From Paraescarpia echinospica (lineage: Eukaryota; Annelida; Polychaeta; Sabellida; Siboglinidae), in NCBI GenBank assembly GCA_020002185.1, contig CM034537.1, forward strand, positions 66,272,866-66,336,865: 64,000 nucleotides of DNA, read 5' to 3'. The notes beneath the pieces were generated by a model. The model had not been told where the DNA came from. It ran no database searches and saw only the letters and a list, made by a program, of their open reading frames with translations. Position numbers and translations under genes: made by a program. Positions 58,464-64,000 of this stretch are shown one piece after another. Position 1 is the first letter of the stretch; the number at the start of each line of letters is the position of its first letter.

Positions 58464-59331
58464 AAAACAGCTTCGATTTATAGCTTCTGATGTGAAGCGT
58501 CGCCACGAGTTTTCCCTGCTCGAATGGTATCGGGCGACCGAGGTCGTCCCTTATATCTATTTCGATCGTGGCGAACTGTTTCCGCAGTATGGGTACGTAT
58601 TGTACGCGATCGAACGTATTCGAGACGCTGGTCCCGTGTGTGCCGTGGACGGCGACGGTCCGGATTAGAGGGGCGAAAACGTCGCCGACGACGCGCGATT
58701 CGACGATGTCCGTGTATACGTACAGCGTGTCAAGTCCCTGATGCATGTCCACCGTGGACGCGCCCTCGCGCTTGAAAGTGATCCTGCCTTCGCCGCTGGG
58801 AAAGAAGGTGGTCCACGGGTCGAGCTGTAGACCCGTCTGAAATTCGGGACTTTTTATAACGCACGAGCTGAACCCGAGTATGCTCGTCAGGGCACTCCGG
58901 AGCGGCATGGAAAATTCGACTCCCTTCGACAAACGCAGGGTCATGCGGTTAGAGATCGAGCAGTAGTGCATGTTTGCCTTGACTCTGGCGGTACTCGCCT
59001 TCTCTAGCGCCCCGTTGGTTTTTTCCGTCAACTCGTGAGCGTTGTTGTAGAAACCGTGAGGGATGGTGCAGGTGCAGTAAATCAAGGTACCGTCGTTGAC
59101 CCGATAAACGTTTTCTTCCCCCTTTTCGCAGGCTAAATAGAAGACGGCGTCCTCTTCTCTCACGTTGTTCCAGGTGTGCGGATACTGTAGCTCCACCAGC
59201 CCGCATTCCCAGCTCCCCGCAAGATCGATGCCGTGCGATAGAGTCGTGATGTAGTGGGTTAGCGTATAGTCGGGGTAGTCTTTCATCGAGGCGTTACTCG
59301 GTAGCGTCAGATAAAAATCGGACGACGCCAT
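58462..59331 (-). CDS. Polinton penton / minor capsid protein (single jelly-roll)
   Basis: 289 codons, unbroken. The N-terminal MASSDFYLTLPSNASMKDYP, then LAGSWECGLVELQYPHTWNN and later FATIEIDIRDDLGRPIPF and a C-terminal LHIRSYKSKLF are landmarks of the Polinton penton family, which fills capsid vertices. Its stop overlaps the start of the basic protein (ATG at 58,463), and its start lies inside the upstream membrane-protein gene, as in compact viral operons. Function comes from family knowledge. Confidence 0.92.
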   Translation of the reverse strand: MASSDFYLTLPSNASMKDYPDYTLTHYITTLSHGIDLAGSWECGLVELQYPHTWNNVREEDAVFYLACEKGEENVYRVNDGTLIYCTCTIPHGFYNNAHELTEKTNGALEKASTARVKANMHYCSISNRMTLRLSKGVEFSMPLRSALTSILGFSSCVIKSPEFQTGLQLDPWTTFFPSGEGRITFKREGASTVDMHQGLDTLYVYTDIVESRVVGDVFAPLIRTVAVHGTHGTSVSNTFDRVQYVPILRKQFATIEIDIRDDLGRPIPFEQGKLVATLHIRSYKSKLF

Positions 59332-59632
59332 CGCGTTTCATAGACGGACACGGCAGTAGGTAACCGAGGCAGCTACTCAGCAGCGCCGTCCACAGATTGG
59401 AATCGCCCTGACCGCGCGATAGATTGTATATGCTGACCAGGACGACCGTGTACAGGACGACGATCTGACACAGGAAGACGATCTCGGCTTTGGGGCACTC
59501 GTTACCACAGAGACGCCATTGAGCGTTCGTGGTGGCGGAGTCGTCGACGGCATCGGTCGCATCCACAGAGACGTATGAATCGATGGCGGGCTCTTCGACA
59601 AATACGCCTGAGTCGACGGCGGAATTCGGCAT
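59294..59632 (-). CDS. Small conserved Polinton membrane protein
   Basis: 112 codons. An acidic N-terminal half, then two hydrophobic segments at about residues 50-71 (IVFLCQIVVLYTVVLVSIY) and 79-94 (NLWTALLSSCLGYLLP), ending in a charged tail. The TALLSSCLGYLLP motif recurs in Polinton small proteins next to penton. A role in membrane association or virion egress is possible but unproven. The 3' end overlaps the penton start by 38 bases. Confidence 0.75.
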   Translation of the reverse strand: MPNSAVDSGVFVEEPAIDSYVSVDATDAVDDSATTNAQWRLCGNECPKAEIVFLCQIVVLYTVVLVSIYNLSRGQGDSNLWTALLSSCLGYLLPCPSMKRDGVVRFLSDATE

Positions 59633-59862
59633 CGGCTGCTGCTGTCGTCTCGACGGTGTTCATAACGCGACTGTCGTCGTACGCTACGGCATCCTTCCTT
59701 GATCGCGCAGAAACGCCATGGAGCGCGTTCGCCGACGGGGGTGGCGGCGAGGCCGCCGCGGTCCACGGTCGCCTTTGGGCGCTCTGTCGATACAGCTGCA
59801 CCCTCCCTTTATCGTATAAAAAAACGAAGCAAGTCTCCAGCACTTCTCGTATCGCATCCAGG

Positions 59863-61012
59863 TCATCCCTTATAGTCCACGAGCGCCATGGCGTCGATCC
59901 AGCTGTTGAACGAGGCCGGATAGCCGGAACATTTGACGAGCACCTCTTCACTCTTACCGCGCCGTCGTCGACGTCTCTGTAGAACCTCCTCCACCCGATA
60001 TAGTTTATCTTTCGAGACGACTACCTTTTGTAGCTCCGGCTTGTAGAAGGTGCCGTCTAGTACCGTTCCGGCGTCGTCCATCAATCGGTAAACGGGAGGG
60101 GCGGACGGGTGCGCTTCTACGACTGTGAAGAGCTCTTCGCTCCAGTTAGCCATGTACCCCTTCTTGAACCGCCCCTTCACCTTGCTGATGCGTACGCGGT
60201 CTCCCTCTCGCAGTTTCCGCTTGTTTTTTCGACACACGCCGCCGTACAGCCGTTGTCACACGCTCTCCTGGTTCTCTGCATCGACACTCGCCGGCGTCCT
60301 TGAAGTACCTCCACATGCGGGTCTTCGGCGTACGATTGAATCGCTACACGACACTCGCTTTGGTCTCTTCGTTATGGGTCACGAAGTGGTGGAAGCCGTG
60401 CGCCTTCAAGAGTTACTGAAAGGGTCTGTTGAGAAACTTCGTACCCTTGTCGGTCTGCAGCACGTTCGGCGGTTGTTGCCGCCGCAGCATGCCCTCGAAG
60501 GCCGTAACGAGCGCCTGACCGGTTTTACTCTTAAGCGGGACGCACCACGCCAACTTCGAAAAGACGTCTACGACCGTCAATAGAAACGTCGTCCCGTCGT
60601 TGTGCTTTTTCAGGTTAGCTACGTCGACGAGATCGGCTTGCCACTGCTGGTTTCGACCGCCCACAATAACGCGCCGTCGTTTGAAGCGTCGTTTGACCGG
60701 CTTGTGAAGGGTATAGGCGTCCTGCTCCGTCAACCACAGCTTGACGGTCGGTTTCGGTACTAGAGTCGTTCGGTGTAGCGCGTCGACGCCACCGTAACTC
60801 CCCACCTGTTTCGGATCGAAGTAGGTACGCCTCAGTAGGTCGCGTTGAGGGCGCGAGTTCCGTTGAAGGTTTCGTTGCGTACGACGACGCCTCCGGGGCA
60901 CTACCGCCCCCATGGGGTCTCTGACCGATTTATATATAATATACAGAAAAGTAAAGAGAAAAGGACTGCTGCTGCAACTACGCCGACGACGACTATCGTT
61001 CTTTGTCGCCAC
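59863..61012 (-). pseudogene. Retroviral-type (RVE) integrase with chromodomain, broken
   Basis: Inserts the element and makes the 6-bp duplication. Landmarks: FDPKQVGSYGGVDALHR, KRFKRRRVIVGG, the first catalytic Asp in NQQWQADLVDV, and the second in LQTDKGTKFLNRPF. Breaks: TAA at 60,413-60,415; TAG at 60,344-60,346 exactly where the third catalytic residue (Glu of the D,D-35-E triad) should be; a deletion with frame change near 60,275-60,300, before the second part; and TGA at 60,256-60,258. From about 60,237 the reading is clean: KLREGDRVRISKVKGRFKKGY, then a C-terminal chromodomain (YRVEEVL...VLVKCSGYPASFNSWIDA) in which the usual Trp of the VKW motif is Cys. The true start is likely downstream of the first Met, at or after about 60,910. 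Confidence 0.92.
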
Positions 61013-61040
61013 ATACTGGCTTCTGAGCCATTCGGACGTT

Positions 61041-61721
61041 TTACCCTCTTTTATAGGTGACCCAGGGGCGTTCGAGAGAGCGAGTGCGAGGCTGCTTCGT
61101 CGTTCGCTTCGGCAAGCGTTGTATGTACGCTCGTCGCCGGGGGTTACCGACGAGTTCCATGGGCACGTTCAGCCGCCTCAGATGACCCCCGAACGCTTCC
61201 CAGCCGACCGGTGATGCCGCCCTCTTCCTTTTTCTCATGAGATCGTTCACTAGATCTACCATGTTACTTCCCTGTATTGCGACACCGTCGTACACGAACT
61301 CCCCTCGGTCGTTCCAACGAATCAGCGGGTCAGTTTTCAGTTTTTCCACCAGGAAGCGGGCCTTTTCTTTCAGATTCTTCGGTATGCTTGTCACGATCTC
61401 GCTCTCTATACCGGACGGTCCCTTCGGCTGAGGCGGCGGCGGCGGCGGCTGATGGTCGGTCGTCGACTCTCCATTCACCACGGACACTCGTAGCGGTTGC
61501 TCCGCCCGAGACGTCTCCATGGTGTTGTACCGACTCAGCAGTTGATTGTACGACGCTACCTTTTCTCGGTCTGACAAATCCGTACGCTCGAGAACGGTCT
61601 TCATGTCGCCGTCTAGGCTACTCATCACACGCGACGTGGTCATGGTCGGCTGGGAAAGTAACGGGAGTAGACGCTCCACCAACCTGGGGTCTATCGACGC
61701 CATCTTCTTCGCGTGGTGCAT
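61041..61721 (-). CDS. Conserved Polinton protein of unknown function
   Basis: About 226 codons from the ATG at 61,721, which overlaps the stop of the preceding gene's tail in a TGATG arrangement. Landmarks of the family: LDGDMKTVLERTDLSDREKV near the N-terminus, a poly-Pro linker (QPPPPPPQPKG), IPKNLKEKARFLVEKL, IRWNDRGEFVYDG, GSNMVDLVNDLMRKRK and a C-terminal PVGWEAFGGHL. Widespread in animal Polintons, with no established role; its place among virion genes suggests a structural or packaging protein. Unbroken. Confidence 0.8.
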   Translation of the reverse strand: MHHAKKMASIDPRLVERLLPLLSQPTMTTSRVMSSLDGDMKTVLERTDLSDREKVASYNQLLSRYNTMETSRAEQPLRVSVVNGESTTDHQPPPPPPQPKGPSGIESEIVTSIPKNLKEKARFLVEKLKTDPLIRWNDRGEFVYDGVAIQGSNMVDLVNDLMRKRKRAASPVGWEAFGGHLRRLNVPMELVGNPRRRAYIQRLPKRTTKQPRTRSLERPWVTYKRG

Positions 61722-62063
61722 CAACCTATGGCCTGTCTGAGGAGCGGCAGAAAGGTGCTCGCCAACGGTGGTAGCATGCCGTCAGAAACCGCCCGCCCCC
61801 GTTTGCAGGATGGCGCGGTTCTGTTTGACGGGTATTTTTTTCGTCGCTAGCTTATGCAGATGGTTCCTGTATTTTACCAGTACTTTTTTCTGCTTCTTTG
61901 ATATTTTCACGTTTCTCCTCAGAATGTTGTACGCGCAGTCGCACAGACTACAGATGAGATCGGAATTCGCGTGGGCGATTACGGTTTTTCTCAGATCTGT
62001 ATTCTTCTTGTACCTACGCAATAGCTGCAGGGCTAGGATGTGCCTCTTGACGCGCTCTGTCAT
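61721..62063 (-). pseudogene. Conserved small basic Polinton protein, C-terminal tail out of frame
   Basis: The main frame (62,063-61,782) has LLRRYKKNTDLRKTVIAHA, LICSLCDCAYNILRRNV, KKQKKVLVKYRNHLHKLA and ends GAGGF then TGA. The Gly-Gly motif resembles cleavage sites of adenain-type proteases. A hydrophobic stretch, MLPPLASTFLPLLRQAIG, continues in a neighbouring frame to a TGA at 61,721-61,723. Related proteins carry such a tail directly after GGF, so a one-base-type shift near 61,783 is likely. Function unknown; precursor processing by the protease is inference. Confidence 0.72.
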
Positions 62064-62104
62064 CTTGACACAAGTAATGTCGGTTGCGCCGCGTTACCCC
62101 CCTT

Positions 62105-62727
62105 TTATACTCTCGGCGCGTATACATACTGAACAATGTCGTCGGGAAATATATTAGTGCGCAGGCGCGCGATTTCTGGTGTCTCCTGTTTCAGATCCAT
62201 CAGGAGATAACCGTAGGCTTCTGACGTGGCGTCTTCGAATGCTTCCATCATGTATTTAGTTCTACCCGGGTACATCTGCTTCGCTACGTGGCCCACCTGT
62301 CGAGCGTCCCGGGGGCTCTTGAACAGAACCATATATTGAGCGTTTAGATTGATGGTTCGGCTTTCTTTCCCTTTCGGAAAGAGGTTCTGTAGAAGCTGTA
62401 TGACTGACGCGTTGCAGTGGTGACTTTTTTAGTGAATAAGGTCGTGACCCGACTGTCCGTTTCTTCCATAAGGTCGTCGAGTACGATGAGCGTTCTAGTT
62501 TTCACGTCGAGGATCTTCGTCTCCGGCAGGCCGTCTACGAACTCTACGTCGGTCGTCATAGAGTCGTAGCCGGTTTGGCACTGTCCGTAACACCAAAGGA
62601 TTTTCTCCAGAGGCGGTTCGATCGTCGACCAGGCAAAACGCAGGAGACGAGTAACGAAAGTCGTCTTACCACTCCCCGTAGGTCCGGCTACTATACACGT
62701 AAAAGGGTGCTTCAACGACGTGTCCAT
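62105..62727 (-). pseudogene. Polinton packaging ATPase (FtsK/HerA family), frameshifted
   Basis: It starts at ATG 62,727 (MDTSLKHPFTC). Walker A GPTGSGKT is at residues 15-22, ILWCYGQ follows, and Walker B is TLIVLDDLM. The frame shifts at about 62,411-62,432 beside a T6 run. The C-terminal part, with QNLFPKGKESRTINLN, MVLFKSPRDARQVGHVAKQM and AYGYLLMDLK, reads in the next frame to the stop at 62,105. It would pump genome into capsids. The long frame 62,344-63,255 joins this gene's start to part of the NADAR gene only because that gene is itself frameshifted. Confidence 0.92.
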
Positions 62728-62758
62728 AGCGACGACTGGTGCCCGGTCGACGAGTGAA

Positions 62759-63271
62759 CTATTTTCTCTCGTCTCTTCTATATATGGCACGTACCTCCAC
62801 CAACAGCTTCCCCAGCATGTTTTGACATTCTTGACCCCTGTAACCACACCCCCAAACCCCTCTTTCGACGGTACCCACTCCACCAGTTCAACATCCCCGC
62901 TAGCCAACAGGCAGTCTCTCAACTTTTTCGACGCTCCGAACTTGGTCATTAAAAGAGCCCTCATACATTCGACCCTAACGTCATCCCATTCGTACCCCGT
63001 CCTCGTTTTCCTGATGAGGTAACTTCTTCGCTTCGCTATATAGGCCGACCACGCCTCTTTGATATACTCCGCACCTTCTTCGTCTTCGTTAAACATCGCC
63101 TTTTCTAAACTGATAGGCATGCTCGACCAATCTGAACACCCGACCGTACGCCGCAACTCGACACGGGTAGAAATTCGACATGATCGAGGCCGCTCCACGG
63201 AAACGTATAGCCGTATCCTTGTTTCCGGCTTCGTACACACAACTGGCCATTTCATACATGGGTCTCTCCAT
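62759..63271 (-). pseudogene. NADAR/YbiA-like N-glycosidase, frameshifted
   Basis: NADAR proteins cleave N-glycosidic bonds (E. coli YbiA in riboflavin intermediates, others ADP-ribose adducts). From 63,271: FRGAASIMSNFYPCRV, YGRVFRLVEHAYQ (the SNF and EHxxQ-type motifs). After a shift at about 63,097-63,112: KAMFNEDEEGAEYIKEAW, YEWDDVRVECMRALLMTKFG, LLASGDVELVEW. After a second shift in a C-rich run at about 62,848-62,862, back in the first frame: WGCGYRGQ and LGKLLVEVRAI, ending TAG at 62,759-62,761. The motif order and ~170-residue size fit the family. It lies directly upstream of the ATPase on the same strand. In a Polinton it may counter host NAD- or ADP-ribose-based defence; that is inference. 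Confidence 0.75.
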
Positions 63272-63389
63272 CGTCTGTCAATCTCCTTTAGGCGATGCTA
63301 TCGCTAGCACTGGCCTATATACCGCTACACCTACACCAGTGACACCTAGTACCCTTTCATACAGTAGAACCTTTATTCTATGCACAAGA
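63272..63389. promoter_or_regulatory. Probable promoter region of the minus-strand gene block
   Basis: About 120 bp between the NADAR start and the right TIR, AT-richer than the coding part. A TATATA-like element on the minus strand near 63,315-63,320 could be a TATA box. Weak evidence. Confidence 0.3.
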
Positions 63390-63721
63390 GGTCAGCACTC
63401 TACTATATCTACACCAGCTACATCTAGGTATTCTTTGTTACACTAGAGACCTTCATAGCAACATACATAGCCACAAGAGGTCAGCACTACATACTCCTTC
63501 ATACTTGGATGGTCTTGTTTTTATAGGTAGGCTACCAATGTAAAAATTATTAGTAGAGTTGTTTTGATTTTTTTACAAATGTTTATAAAAAAAAAAGTTA
63601 TTAGTAGGATTCGTGTTATTTTTTATAAGTAGAGCCAAATGATTCCCGACTGATCCTCGCCTTATCTCCGTCCTTTGATCTCCTTTGATGTATGGTGAGT
63701 GAGCAGTACACGTCTACTACT
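63390..63721 (-). repeat. Polinton right terminal inverted repeat
   Basis: About 332 bp complementary to 48,844-49,185. A short phrase, ACAAGAGGTCAGCACT, is repeated at its inner side (63,385 and 63,472). Confidence 0.93.
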
Positions 63722-63727
63722 TACGTG

Positions 63728-64000
63728 CGCGTTCTGAAAGCAGTGAACAAAAGGCAGCTGCTGGGTAATGACTGTAAGCAGTGTTTCTTTGACGTAGTGT
63801 GTCTTAAGGAAACAAAAGTATTGGACTATATGAAGAGACTAATCTACCGTCCGGACATAAACTGGTGCGTATGCAACAGAAAACAGCTAAATACCGTGGT
63901 ATGGGGTTGTTCATTGCTCCTCGGCTCCTACCACACGTGAGGTCATGGTGGTATGTCAGTGGCAGGTTATCCGTAATCGAATTTGCTATCCCAAGCCGCG
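63728..64000. other. Right flank, nothing recognised
   Basis: An open frame runs through 63,692-63,940 but begins inside the Polinton TIR and shows no domain. Confidence 0.35.

Larger units (their letters stand above)
48844..63721. mobile_element. Maverick/Polinton (14.9 kb), inactivated copy
   Basis: TIRs start AGTAGTAGACGTG at 48,844 and end CACGTCTACTACT at 63,721. The flanks AACGTG (48,838-48,843) and TACGTG (63,722-63,727) are a 6-bp duplication with one mismatch. The gene set is diagnostic: protein-primed polymerase B, retroviral-type integrase, FtsK/HerA-type ATPase, adenain-like protease, double jelly-roll capsid protein and penton. Replication genes are on the plus strand at left and virion and integrase genes on the minus strand. 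Several genes are broken. Confidence 0.97.

Noticed and set aside
59502..59951. Minus-strand 149-codon ORF between the small membrane protein and the integrase
   Set aside because: Arg/Ala-rich, partly overlapping better frames, without family features.
62344..63255. A single 303-codon protein joining a NADAR-like region to the ATPase Walker A region
   Set aside because: The fusion is an artefact of two frameshifts in the NADAR gene. Its proper C-terminus (WGCG, LGKLLVEVR) reads in another frame and stops at 62,759, before the ATPase ATG at 62,727.

Overview
The window looks like invertebrate nuclear DNA, probably a marine lophotrochozoan such as a mollusc; the lineage is inference from the style of the repeats and the host gene, not proven. 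It is AT-rich, intron-bearing and packed with mobile elements and satellites. The one clear host gene is the five-exon translocon-associated protein gamma gene (SSR3) on the minus strand (3,210-11,560). Two related TTAA-flanked non-autonomous elements lie in its introns 4 and 2, and a minisatellite fills intron 3.

From 11.6 to 23.3 kb there are fragments of non-LTR retrotransposons, simple repeats, and a 3.1-kb TTAA-flanked element (16,953-20,045). That element has perfect 29-bp terminal inverted repeats (TIRs), many copies of a 14-bp motif, and a decayed multi-exon gene. A 92-bp satellite then runs from 23.31 to 25.39 kb and resumes at 47.70 kb.

The satellite is interrupted by a 22.3-kb palindromic element (25,390-47,695). 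Its ends read AGTAGTAATATA...TATATTACTACT and it is bracketed by a perfect 6-bp duplication, CATGTG. These are Maverick/Polinton-style ends, but no Polinton gene is visible inside. Each arm holds a long TIR with an array of TGACGTCA sites, then a ~62-bp tandem array, then a ~41-bp tandem array. The arms meet at about 40.0-40.2 kb around a small zinc-finger-like ORF. Three younger retrotransposons sit inside it: a CR1 in the left TIR (with its own 9-bp duplication), a second LINE in the left array, and an RTE-like fragment in the right TIR.

A conventional Maverick/Polinton (48,844-63,721, 14.9 kb, TIRs of about 340 bp, near-perfect 6-bp duplication) lies 1.15 kb further right. It is GC-richer than its surroundings. 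Left to right it carries an RPA-like OB-fold protein, an unknown Cys-containing protein, protein-primed DNA polymerase B (plus strand), then on the minus strand an adenain-like protease, major capsid protein, a basic virion-type protein, penton, a small membrane protein, a chromodomain integrase, two conserved small proteins, the packaging ATPase and a NADAR/YbiA-like protein. Polymerase, protease, integrase, ATPase and NADAR genes are all broken by stops and/or frameshifts, while capsid and penton are open. This copy is therefore an immobile relic unless some of the indels are assembly errors.
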